Shown here: positions 34,644 through 45,698 of the stretch, in pieces
How the letters are laid out: each line of letters begins with the position of its first letter
Numbering within the stretch: position 1 is the first letter of the stretch
NCBI GenBank assembly: GCA_039707655.1
Contig: CM077664.1
Coordinates: 26,400,781 to 26,464,780, forward strand
DNA: 64,000 nt
Direction: 5' to 3'
DNA from: Elymus sibiricus
Taxonomy: Eukaryota; Streptophyta; Magnoliopsida; Poales; Poaceae
Notes under the pieces: generated by a model
Database searches by the model: none
What the model was told of the DNA's origin: nothing
The model's input: the letters and a program-made list of their open reading frames with translations, nothing else
Made by a program: the position numbers and the translations under genes

Positions 34644-36398
34644 TGTTGGAAATATGCCCTAGAGGCAATTAATAAAGTGTTTATTATTATCATATTTCTC
34701 CGTTCATGATAATGGTTTATTATTCATGCTAGAATTGTATTGACCGGAAACTAAATACATGTGTGGATAATAGACAAATACTATGTCCCTAGTATGCCTC
34801 TACTAGACTAGCTCGTTGATCAAAAGATGGTCAAGGTTTCCTGACCATGGACATGAGTTGTCATTTGATAACGGGATCACATCATTAGGAGAATGATGTG
34901 ATGGACATGACCCAACCGTTAGCATAGCAAATGATCGTTCAGTTTATTGCTGTTGCTTTCACTATGTCAAATACACGTTCCTCTGACCATGAGATCATGC
35001 AACTCCCGGATACCGTAGGAATACTTTGGGTGTATCAAACGTCACAACGTTACTGGGTGATTATAAAGGTGCTCTACAGGTATCTCCGAAAGTGTTTGTT
35101 GAGTTGGCATGGATCGAGATTGGGATTTGTCACTCCGACTATTGGAGAGGTATCTCTGGGCCCTCTCGGTAATACAGCATCACAGAAGCCTTGCAAGCAC
35201 CGTGACTAAAGAGTTAGTTACAAGATGATGTATTACGGAATGAGTAAAGAGACTTGCCGGTAACGAGATATAACTAGGTATTAGATACCGACGATCGAAT
35301 CTCGGGCAAGTAACATACCGCCGGACAAAGGGAACAACGTATGTTGACATATGAGGTTCACCGATAAAGATCTTCGTGGGATATGTAGGAACCAATATGA
35401 GCATCCAGGTTCCGCTGTTGGTTATTGACCAAAGAGTCGTCTCGGTCATGTCTACATCATTCCCGAACCCGTAGGGTCCGCACACTTAAGGTTCGATGAC
35501 TATATAGTATTATATGAGTTATGTGATTGGTGACCGAATGTTGTTCGGAGTCCCGGATGAGATCACGGACATGACGAGGAGTCTCGAAATGGTCAAGAGG
35601 TAAAGATTCATATATTGGAAGGCTATATTCGGACATCGGAAAGGTTCCAAGTGATTCGGGTATTTTTCGGAGTACCGGGGAGTTACGGGAATTCACCGGG
35701 AGAAGTAATGGGCCTTATTGGGCCATACGGGAAAGAGAGAGGCAGGCCACGTGAGGAGGCGCGCGCCCCCCCTTGCCCAAACCGAATTGGACTAGGGGAG
35801 GGGGCGCAGCCCCCTCTTTCCTTTCTCTCTCCCTCTCCTTCCTTCTTCCCCCTTCCACCAAGTGGAATCCTACTAGGACTTGGAGTCCTAGTAGGACTCC
35901 TCTCTCTTGGCGCGCCCTACAGGGGCCGGCCGGCCTCCCCCTCTCCTCCTATATATACGGAGGCAAGGGGGCACCCTAGAACACACAAGATCATTGATCC
36001 TTAGCCGTGTGCGGTGCCCCCCCTCCACCGTTTTCCACCTCGGTCATATTTTCGGAGAGCTTAGGCGAAGCCCTGCCGGAATCACTTCACCGTCACCGTC
36101 GCCACGCCGTCGTGCTGACGGAACTCATCTACTACCTCGACGTCTTGCTGGATCAAGAAGGCGAAGAACGTCACCGAGCTGCACGTGTGTAGAACTCGGA
36201 GGTGCCGTACGTTCGGTACTCGATCGGTGGAGCTCGAAGGATTGTTCAACTACATCAACCGCGTTGTGAGACACTTCCGCTAAACGGTCTACGAGGGTAC
36301 GTAGACACACTCTCCCCTCTCGTAGCGATGCATCTCCATGGATAGATCTTGCGTGAGCATAGGAAATTTTTTTGAAATTCATGCTCCGTTCCCCAACA
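34644..36398 (+). repeat. 3' LTR of Copia F, mosaic
   Basis: 1755 bases ending CCCCAACA, followed by the TSD CTGAC. The segment 34644 to about 35017 is identical to the 5' LTR. From 35018 onward there are about 33 substitutions in about 1380 bases, mostly C/T and G/A changes. Confidence 0.93.
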
Positions 36399-36403
36399 CT
36401 GAC

Positions 36404-36827
36404 CTTATCAGTAATCTTTGTCACAAATTGAACTCGACATGAAAGTATTTCACGATCTGACCCTTTTCGCAACGCCACAGCCCGCGGCGTTTGTGCCCAA
36501 CTTAGAAACGCCGAGCTAGCTCCCGTTGCTGCTCCACATGGAAACGCCGAGGTAGCTCGCGTTGGTACTCCACATAGAAACGCCAAGGGCTTTGGCGTTT
36601 CTGCCCTATACGGAAACGCCATTGGTTTTGGCGTTTCAATGTACGTCCAGATGCATGCGCATAGCTACCAGCAACAGAGCATGCACGCATGCGTTCCCGC
36701 GTCCCCGACTAGGCGATCGAGTAGCTAAGTAGCTAGGCGCCGAGGACCTGCAACCATGCATGTGCATGTGGCAATGCGCTAGGCCATCAACAGTCAATCA
36801 GGGGTGGTGGTGGTGGTAAAAAAGTAG
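36404..36827 (+). repeat. Left terminal inverted repeat of the MULE (main part)
   Basis: Together with 27077-27097 this gives 445 bases, inverted relative to 37619-38063. It contains internal palindromes built on AAACGCC / GGCGTTT (for example around 36581-36605 and 36613-36640). Confidence 0.92.
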
Positions 36828-37360
36828 CTATCTGAAATCGAGACGGTCAGTGATCCCTGTCACTAGCACACACCTAGCACTAGCACTAGCAGAGCACCAC
36901 CGTGGCGTGACTGCTTTACTAGTACAGGGCAGCGCGATGTGTGCACGCACCACAGTCGCCGGACGGCCACGGGAAGGGCAAGGAAACGTCATGCTTTATA
37001 CGGATAGACATATTTTTAGGGAATAAATTATTATACTACATCAGCAAGTTATTGTTTAAACTGGTGTACAAACAAATGTAATCAAACACATATTTTTAGG
37101 GAATAAATTATTATACTATATTCGGTAACACACTTTTTCATAGATGGAAACATGAAAATCAATATCCAACTTAAGGCATTTTCGAAGAACAAACCATGCC
37201 TAGGAGCTATATAGGTCTCGGCCAAATAAATTCTGAAGGTGGAATACCAGTGAGAGCAGGCTCGGGGCATTGTGCTTTTCAGTTGCTTTTCTTCATCAAT
37301 TTGGGTAGCCTTTCAGAGTTCCCACATATTTACCGTTTGTAGTGTTAACATTGCAGATGG

Positions 37361-37605
37361 AGAACAATTATCCAGCTGGATACCCATTGCGTGCTGGGGA
37401 GCATTCCCCGTTTAAAGACCTAACAAACACAACGATAGAGAGGAATGGAACTCCCCATCTCCCACAACAACAAAAAATGCCACTGGTCAGGGGTGGTATG
37501 CCCTAATGTCAGATGAGAAGAAAGCATAATTTCTCCAGAAGTGTCGTTTAGCCCGCCAGGAAAAGAAGGCTGCAGCTCCGAAGTGTGTTGGCACTGACGA
37601 GGTAG
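37361..37605 (+). pseudogene. Possible captured gene fragment in the MULE
   Basis: An acceptor-like TTAACATTGCAG precedes an open piece starting ATGGAGAAC at about 37359 (MENNYPAGYPLRAGEH...). That piece runs to a stop near 37503. After a frame change, a basic segment follows (YALMSDEKKA, FLQKCRLARQEKK) with one stop. The EEK/RLARQ style resembles N-terminal parts of plant Helitron-type proteins, but I cannot confirm the source. 36828-37358 has no coding frame but repeats AGGGAATAAATTATTATACTA at 37018 and 37098. Confidence 0.4.
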
Positions 37606-37618
37606 CATGCATGCATGC

Positions 37619-38063
37619 CTACTTTTTTACCACCACCACCACCCCTGATTGACTGCTGATGGCCTAGCGCATTGCCACATGCACATGCATGGTTGCATTT
37701 CCTCGGCAACTAGCTACTTAGCTACTCGATCGCCTAGTCGGGGACGCGGGAATGCATGCATGCATGCTCTGTTGCTGGTAGCTATGCGCATGCATCTGGA
37801 CGTACATTGAAACGTCAAAACCAATGGCATTTCCGTATAGGGCAGAAACGGCAAAGCCCTTGGCGTTTCTATATGGAGTACCAACGCGAGCTACCTCGGC
37901 GTTTCCATATGGAGCAGCAACGTGAGCTAGCTCGGCGTTTCTAAGTTGGGCAGAAACGCCGCGGGCTGTGGCGTTGCTAAAAGGGTCAGATCGTGAAATA
38001 CTTTCATGTCGAGTTCAATTTATGACAAAGGTTGCTGATAAGGTCAGAACAGTGATTTTGGCC
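37619..38063 (-). repeat. Right terminal inverted repeat of the MULE
   Basis: 445 bases, the inverse of the left repeat with scattered mismatches and CATG-type length changes. It ends TTTTGGCC at 38063, followed by the TSD GTTCCTAAT. Confidence 0.92.
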
Positions 38064-38851
38064 GTTCCTAATGACCAGCGCTAGCAGGCAAACTAATTGG
38101 TCGAACAATGGCGTTCTCACAGCGGATTTAAAGATGTCGCACGACACAACAATGACAGGTCAAACTAAAACAAATAATAGTAGTACTACCAATACAGTAC
38201 ATTACAGTTTTCCATACAAACTCTATTTAGCAGGGCTGTCTGGCTTGGGAACTCTCTTAACAATGTTTTGGAGGGGACACACTCCTGCAGCATACTTGGC
38301 CTCTTCCGTGACCTCTTCCAAGAATTGCTGCGGATTGCGACTCCCCGGAGGAGGCCGCACCAAAGGCCATAAGTTCACGTCAGGGTGATGCGCCCTAACA
38401 CCAGTGCATACTTGGCGAGCTCCCTCAAAGGCCGTGGAATAGATCTAGTCCTCCAGCTGATCAGGAGACCTCCCGAGCAGGCTCAGGACAATATCAATGT
38501 CGGGCTTCAGCCGGGGGTCATCACGGTAGAGGGTACCAATGGCAACCCCAAGAGTGGTCTTCATTTTCTCCGCCACCGACGCGACCTCCTGGAGACGGGC
38601 CTCTGCGTCATCATTCTGGATCTCCGGCAGCGGAGCTGGAAAAGCAAACACAGAATGCATAAACATACTGGCGGCCAAATAGGATAAACGAGCCTACAAG
38701 ACAACCCCCAGGATACATATCTTTAGCAGCAGCTTCTACGCGGCAGCTCTTTTGTGCCTCGGCAAGCTGGGAGGTCATCTCCTCGCTTTCCCTCCGCAGG
38801 CGGGCAACCTTTTGCTCGGCCTAAATGGCCACAGTCGCCTGCTGTGCCAGT

Positions 38852-39432
38852 TGATGGGGATATGTACCTAGGGTAGGGTCATAGGCCTGACCTACATGCC
38901 CTACCTAAGGACACTGCCCCAGAAAGCTTAAGAGCTATAAGGAAGTCTCCGACTGAAATCGCCAAGACATACAAGTCACTCGACAATATACACTTGGAGG
39001 TACCTTTCATTCGACGCTTACCTTTCACTCGGAAGGACCAGAAGACAGTCGACCACAGAAGCCCAGAAGTCACCCCGGGGAGGCTAACTGGCAGGCGTTC
39101 ATCAAGACCATTAATAGCATTTATGTTGTACGTTACCAGTAACGTACGTCTTTATAGCCACGATCTGACCCTTAAACACCAGACACTTATGAGGGGCAGC
39201 GCACTCTATATAAGCCACCCCTCCCCGCTGGCATAAGGGTTGGTTCGGACCCCCTGTAACGATACTCCTATTACACTGGACAAAGAGCTCCCGAGCACCT
39301 GAGACGTAGGGCTATTACCTCCACGAGAGGGGCCTGAACTCATACATCCGTGTGTACACCCTCGCCGTAGCTAGGACTCTGCCCTCTCCTTACGTACCCC
39401 TACCTTCTACTGTCTAGCTCGTTCCCACGACA
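38852..39432 (+). repeat. 5' LTR of Gypsy G
   Basis: 581 bases, TGATGGGG to CACGACA, with a TATA box (CTATATAAG) at 39206-39214. Confidence 0.95.
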
Positions 39433-39433
39433 G

Positions 39434-39452
39434 TTGGCGCCCACCGTGGGGC
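39434..39452 (+). other. Primer-binding site of Gypsy G
   Basis: TTGGCGCCCACCGTGGGGC, one base after the LTR. It is a primer site seen in many grass Gypsy elements. Confidence 0.85.
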
Positions 39453-39499
39453 AGGCGTCTAAGCGACTTCCGGCGAGGTTGCATTTGTTTTCCTTCGTC

Positions 39500-42373
39500 A
39501 TGTCTTCCGGCGGTGATTTGTTCCTGGGCCGCGAGATCCGTCTCGGAGCGCTCACCTTCATCGCCGACGGTTCGGCATGGCTCCAGGAAGCGCCTCTAGA
39601 TGTTGAGGCGCTCCCAATACGCGGAGCGACGCACTTCTGCGCAAGCTCCTGCGGTGTTCTTCTCCTTCAGCCGTCGACTCCGTACGTGTCGGCCCTCCAT
39701 GCTATTCATCGCCGCAAGCGATCCGGTCGTTCGCGGCTACAGTGTTGGGTGCGACATGCGATGGCCCGCCAGGCTTCGTCCCCGCAGATTGCGGCCATCG
39801 AGCCCGCTGAGTCACTTCTCGGCGTGTTCGACTCGGCGTCAGATCGGTCTGGCGTTCCCTCCGAGTGCGAGAGCTGCGATCCTGCGGCTGAAGTTCTTAT
39901 GGCTGGCTCTCATCAGAGTCCGCCGCCTGGCTTCAACCACGCCAGGCGCGAGATTGGTGGAACGTCGAATAATCAGCAGCGCCGGGATGAGGATGTTCTC
40001 CATACTCCCATCGTCGGCACGACTGCTGAGGCCCAGGCCATGGAGGCTACTCGCCTTTGACTCAAAGAGATGCAGGAAGCACTCGACGAGCGCGCTCGAC
40101 ACCGTCCACCGCGTCCCAATCGACATCAGCGACAGTTGTTTCCGAGTGGATCTCGTAATAACGTCGAGGTATTCCGTACTCCAGTCTTGAACGTTGCAGC
40201 TGCTGCAAGGATTGCAGATTCTATCCAGTCGTCTCGGTCAGAGGCTGGTAGAGGTTTGCAGCAGATCAGAACGTTGCTCGAGGCAGCGCAACAGTAGAAT
40301 GCGGCTGTTTCTCAGTCACAGAACAGATTACATAACAATTCACCCGGGGCGGAGACAGTTCAGTCGGCCCACAGCCCTGGGTCACCTCTGCGCCACAGAG
40401 GCGGAGGTTACCGTGAAGATCGGTACAGAGATCAGAGGCAAGATCAGCTTGCTCCCCGTTATCACCGTGATGACCGCCGTCGAGTGCTTTCTCCTCCGCG
40501 GAGTGGTTCATATGTGTCCTGGCACAATGATGATAGGCGCCCGTTCGGTGATGAGCGGAATCCTGGATTTGACGCAAGAGATATCCTTGCTCAAAGGCGG
40601 GTCGACAGAGGCAGAGCCCACAGAGATGGTTATAATGGAGACTATCCAGGTGGAAGCAGTGCTGTTGTTTCTGGGCCCGAGTGTTTTAGCAGAGCCATTC
40701 GCTCTGCAGAAATTCCCCCCAACTTCAGGTTGGCGGCTGGAATTAGCAAGTTTTCTCGCGAGACGAAGCCCGAGACATGGTTAGATGATTACCGAGTGGG
40801 CGTGCAGATTGGTGGAGGAAACGACAACATAGCCATGAAGCATTTGTCCCTGATGTTAGATGGTTCGGCCAGAGCATGGTTGAATCGTTTGGCTCCCTCT
40901 AGCATCTATTGCTGGGAGGATTTGGCCCGAGTGTTTATCAGAACCTTTGAAGGCACCTGTAAACGTCCGGCTGGTTTGATTGATTTGCAGCATTCTGTTC
41001 AGAAGCCCAATGAGACCTTGCGAGACTACATTCAGCGCTGGTCCACCCTGCATCACACGGTGGAGAATGTTTCCGAGCATCAGGCTGTTTGTGCTTTCAA
41101 GGCTGGTGTTAGATATAGAGAGCTCTATCTAAAATTTGGTCGCACTGGTGATATTTCTCTGAGCAAGATGATGGAGATTGCCACTCGGTACGCCAATGGT
41201 GAAGAAGAGGACCGCCTCCGAAGCGGTAAAGGAAAAGCAGTCGACAATGATGCAGGCAGAAATTCCAATCGGAAGCAGAAGCGCAAGGCTGATCCCCCTG
41301 CTCCGGCAGAAGCGGCCGCTCTGGCGGCTCAGGCCAAAAATAAAGGAAAGTCCAAAGCTAAGTTCACCCCCAAGAAGTCAAAGAATCAGTCGGGTACAGA
41401 TGTTATGGATTTACCGTGTGCAATCCACACGAGGAAAGATGAAGAGGGCAATTTAATATTGCCAAAGCATACCACTCGGCAGTGCCGTTTGCTGATCCAG
41501 CAATTCAAAGAGAGCCAGTCGAGTGAGAAAGATCCTGAAAAGGAGGATGAAGAAGATAAAGAAGAGTTTCCTGAGATCAATGCCACTCTGTTGATTTTTG
41601 CTGATGTTGAGAGCAAGAGTCGACTGAAAGTTATCAACAGGGAGGTTATCATGGCGGTTCCCTCTACCCCCACATATCTCAAGTGGTCTCAGACTGCTAT
41701 CACGTTTGATCAGTCAGATCACCCGGAGCATATCGCTACCCCCGGGTGCCAAGCGCTAGTGGTGGACCCAGTTGTGGGGGGCACTCGACTCCGCAAGGTT
41801 TTGATGGACGGTGGGAGCTGTCTGAACATCTTATATGCAGATACCCTCAAGGGGATGGGCATTCCGATGTCCCGACTCAGTGAAAGCCACATGCAGTTCC
41901 ATGGCGTCATCCCTGGAAAAAAGGCCCGTTCACTCGGTCAAATAGCGTTGGATGTTGTGTTTGGTAACGATAAGCATTTTCGCAAGGAAAAATTGACATT
42001 TGAAGTGGTGGACTTCCAGAGTGCATACCACGCCATCCTTGGCCGTCCGGCTTATGCCCGTTTCATGGCACGTCCATGTTACGTGTATCTCAAGCTGAAG
42101 TTGCCCGGACCCAAGGGTGTGATCACAGTCACTGGCAATCGACAGAGGGCTGAGGAGTGCCTTCAGCAGGGCTCCAAGATCGCCGATCATCAGATGGCTA
42201 TGGTTGAATTGGAACAATACAAGAAAAACGCTGATCCTTCCGACCTGTTGCACGCTAAGAAGCCTGCTTCTGAGTCAGCTTTTCAGTCGGCAGGAGAAGT
42301 GAAGAAAGTGAACATTCATCCGACAGATTCCACTGCTGCCCCAACCAACATCTCGACGACACTCGACGGCAAA
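39500..42373 (+). pseudogene. Gag-protease of Gypsy G
   Basis: One frame from ATG 39500 (MSSGGDLFLGREIR), interrupted by TGA at 40058 and TAG at 40295. An Arg/Asp-rich linker is followed by the Retrotrans_gag capsid region at about 40720-41215 (ISKFSRETKPETWLDDY, LDGSARAWLNRL, LRDYIQRWSTLHH). A basic stretch and a C-x2-H...H-x4-C metal-binding-like motif follow near 41415-41500 (CAIH ... HTTRQC). The retropepsin domain at about 41730-42130 has VLMDGGSCLNILY as its active-site loop and YHAILGRPAYARFM downstream. The frame continues through TAG 42374 into the polymerase, so gag and pol form a single frame. Confidence 0.88.
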
Positions 42374-42376
42374 TAG

Positions 42377-44422
42377 GAAGCCGAGCTCATCCAGTTCCTC
42401 CGTGAGAACTGGGACATCTTCGCATGGAAGCCTACTGACATGCCTGGTGTACCCAGGGAACTGGCTGAGCACCGGTTGAGAGTTGACCCGAAGGCCAAGC
42501 CTGTGAAGGAGCATTTGCGTCAGTCTGCAACGGATAAGCGAAAAGCAATCGGCGAGGATGTGGCTCGTCTCTTGGCGGCTAAGTTCATACGTGAGATTTA
42601 CCACACCGAGTGGTTATCGAACGTCGTTTTGGTCCCTAAGAAGGACAAGTCACTCCGCATGTGTATTGATTTCAAACATATCAATCGGGTCTGCCCGAAA
42701 GATCATTTTCCACTCCCCCGTATTGATCAGGTTGTCGACTCAACTGCTGGGTGTGAGCGTCTATCTTTTCTGGATGCTTACTCTGGTTACCATCAGATCC
42801 GTCTGTTTGGTCCAGATGAAATAAAGACGGCATTCATCACCCCTTTCGGGTGTTTCTGTTATATCACCATGCCTTTTGGTTTGAAGAACGCTGGCGCTAC
42901 TTTCATGCGCATGATTCAGAAATGTTTACTCTCTCAGATCCCTCGGAATGTTGAAGCGTACATGGATGACATTGTCGTCAAGTCTCGCAAAGGTTCCGAC
43001 CTGTTGTCTGACTTAGCTGAAACATTCGCCAATCTGAGGAGATACGACATCAAGCTAAATCCGACTAAGTGCACTTTCGGTGTTCCTGGCGGCAAATTAC
43101 TCGGTTTTCTCGTTTCCGAAAAGGGAATCAATGTTAATCCTGAAAAGATTGGTGCCATCACCCGAATGAAAAGCCCTGAGCGTGTGCACGATGTCCAGAA
43201 GCTCACAGGTTGCTTGGCAGCATTGAGTCGATTCATTTCTCGTCTCGGTGAAAAGGCATTGCCTTTATACCGACTGATGAAGAAGTCGGATACATTCGAG
43301 TGGACTCTTGAAGCTGAAGTAGCGTTTGTCGAGCTCAAAACTCTGCTTTCCACCCAGCCGGTGCTTGCTGCTCCGCACAGTAAGGAGCCATTGCTATTGT
43401 ACATAGCAGCTACTAATCAGGTCGTCAGTACAGTTCTCACTGTCGAGAGGGAAGAGGAAGGTAAAGCTTACAAAGTCCAGCGTCCTGTTTATTACGTCTC
43501 TGAAGTGTTGACTCCTTCAAAGCAAAGATATCCACATTACCAGAAGCTCGTGTACGGTATATATCTGTCAGCTAAGAAGGTGGCACATTATTTTCAAGAT
43601 CACTCAATTTCAGTCGTTAGTGATGCTCCATTGTCTGAAATTCTCCACAATCGAGATGCGTCTGGTCGAGTGGCCAAATGGGCTATTGAGCTCCTCTATT
43701 TTGACATCAAGTTTGAAGCAAAGAAAGCAATCAAGTCTCAAGCCCTCGCCGATTTCCTGGCCGAGTGGACTGAACAGCAGCAGCCGATCCAAGTTTACTC
43801 GTCATACTGGACCATGTTCTTTGATGGCTCGAAGATGCTGAATGGGTCTGGTGCTGGCGTAGTACTGGTGTCCCCAAAAGGCGACAAACTCAGTTACGTT
43901 TTGCAGATTCACTTTGATTCCTCCAACAATGAAGCTGAATATGAAGCACTCTTGTATGGGTTGCGTATGGCCATTTCACTCGGCGTCCGGCGCCTGATGG
44001 TATATGGCGACTCTGATTTGGTGGTCAATCAAGTGATGAAAGAGTGGGATGTCAGGAACCCCGCTATGACAGGATACTGCAATGCAGTAAGGAAACTTGA
44101 GAAGAAATTCGAAGGCTTGGAACTCCATCATGTTCCCCGAGTGAAGAATCAAGCAGCTGATGAGCTGGCAAAGATTGGATCCACTTGGAAACCTGTCCCC
44201 AGCAATGTATTTCTCGAGCACCTTCATTCTCCTTCGGTGCAGGAAGACCCTTTCACTGAAGAACCCCCGCAAGCAAAGAGCGCCTCAGATCCGACTGAAG
44301 TCGACGTCCCAGCAGTTATTGATCTGGTTATGGAGATTTTAGTGATCATCCCCGACTGGACTGTTCCTTATATTGCGTATATCCTGAGGCGAGAACTCCC
44401 AAATGATGAAGATGAAGCTCGA
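42377..44422 (+). pseudogene. Reverse transcriptase and dual RNase H of Gypsy G
   Basis: Same frame as gag, entered after TAG 42374-42376. Reverse transcriptase spans about 42590-43130 with SFLDAYSGYHQI, MPFGLKNAGATFMR and an intact YMDD at 42959-42970. The first, Gypsy-type RNase H follows at about 43280-43760 (LLLYIAATNQVVS, PVYYVSEVL). The second, archaeal-like RNase H lies at about 43800-44180 with FFDGSKM, NNEAEYEALLYGL, YGDSDLVVNQ and NQAADELAK, supplying the expected D-E-D-D/H residues. The segment 42440-44422 contains no stop, so only the flanking TAG codons at 42374 and 44423 break it. Confidence 0.92.
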
Positions 44423-44425
44423 TAG

Positions 44426-45588
44426 ATAGTCCGCAGATCCAAGGCTTTTACTGTTATGGATGGACAACTCTACAGAGAAAGTGTGACTGGCGTGATTCAG
44501 CGGTGTATTTCTCCTGAAGAAGGTCGACTGATTTTGGAGGAGATTCACTCGGGAACTTGTGGTCATCATGCGTCCTCTAGGACAATTGTTGCCAAAGCTT
44601 ACCGGGCAGGTTTCTTTTGGCCACGCGACAATGAGATGGCTAAAGATATAGTCGATCACTGCGAAGGATGCCAGTTTTATTCGAACCTGTCACACAAACC
44701 TGCGTCTGCCTTGAAGACTATTCCACTCGTCTGGCCATTTGCTGTATGGGGCTTGGATATGGTTGGACCCCTTAGAACAGGCCAGAGGGGATTCACTCAC
44801 TTACTGGTTGCAGTCGACAAGTTCACTAAGTGGATTGAAGCTAAACCCATCAAGAAGCCGAACGCCCGCACTGCTATCAAATTCATTAAAGAAATAACCT
44901 TCAGATATGGAGTCCCCCACAGTATCATTACAGACAATGGCTCTAACTTTGACTCGGAAGAGTTCAGATACTTTTGCTCCTCTCAAGGCACTCGGGTGGA
45001 CTACGCGTCCGTTGCACACCCCCAGTCTAACGGTCAAGCTGAGCGAGCGAACGGTCTTATCCTCCAAGCACTGAAGCCTCGGCTCATGCGAGATCTTGAT
45101 CATGCTGCAGGAGCTTGGGTTACTGAATTGCCGTCTGTTCTGTGGGGCTTGAGGACGACTCCAAACCGGTCGACTGGACGCACTCCTTTCTTCCTTGTGT
45201 ATGGAGCTGAAGCCGTTTTGCCAAGTGACGTCCTTCACAATTCCCCCCGAGTGGATCTATACTCTGAAGACGAAGCTGAGCAAGCTAGACAAGATGGTGT
45301 GGATCTCCTAGAGGAAGAACGAGAGATGGCCCTGATCCGGTCGACTGTATATCAACAAGACCTTCGCCGTTCCATGCAAGACACGTCAAGAGCCGTTCAT
45401 TCCACGAAGGTGATCTGGTGCTCCGAGTGGATCAGCAGCGGCCCCGCAAGTTGGCCCCAGCGTGGGACGGCCCATTCGTCGTCACCAAGGTGCTGAACAA
45501 CGGAGCGTACCATCTTTTCAACTTGAAGAAGAATATTGATGAGCCACGCGCCTGGAACGCGGATTTGCTCCGACGCTTTTATACTTGA
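44426..45588 (+). pseudogene. Integrase of Gypsy G
   Basis: Same frame, after TAG 44423-44425. An HHCC zinc domain lies at about 44545-44680 (HSGTCGHHAS ... CEGCQF). The catalytic core has GLDMVGP (about 44753), ITDNGSNF (about 44928) and the glutamate in HPQSNGQAERANG (about 45035), so the D-D-E triad is intact. The C-terminal GDLVLRVDQ ... WDGPFVVTKV ... WNADLLRRFY segment is in a different frame after a shift near 45390. The product would end at TGA 45586-45588. There is no chromodomain, as expected for Tat. Confidence 0.9.
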
Positions 45589-45698
45589 TGACTGAGTTAT
45601 TTTGATGTAATAAGAGTGCTCCAGACGATGTCGTTTGTTAAGTTATGACTTCCGCAGTCTATTGTCGATTCCGATCGCACAATTTCGCATTCAAAGAC

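Larger units (their letters stand above)
27098..36398 (+). mobile_element. Copia element F (BARE/Angela/WIS type) with a rearranged 3' end
   Basis: The LTR starts TGTTGGAAATATGCC at 27098. An initiator-tRNA primer site, gag, integrase, reverse transcriptase and a polypurine tract follow in Copia order. The TSD CTGAC lies at 27093-27097 and 36399-36403. The 3' end is abnormal: after a 9-base LTR stub (33991-33999) there are 645 bases identical to the left flank of the element, and only then a full-length LTR (34644-36398). Every coding domain is damaged. Confidence 0.95.
27077..38063. mobile_element. Mutator-like element (MULE) with 445-base terminal inverted repeats
   Basis: The left tip GGACAAAATCACTGTTCTGAC (27077-27097) continues at 36404 after Copia F. 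The right end, read in reverse, is GGCCAAAATCACTGTTCTGAC. A perfect 9-base TSD, GTTCCTAAT, lies at 27068-27076 and 38064-38072, diagnostic of the Mutator superfamily. Without Copia F the element is about 1.68 kb. No transposase is present, so it is non-autonomous. The centre carries a possible captured gene piece. Confidence 0.93.

Noticed and set aside
39600..40190. 196-codon frame overlapping Gypsy G gag
   Set aside because: Out of frame with the gag-pol frame that runs 39500-42373 and carries all recognisable domains.
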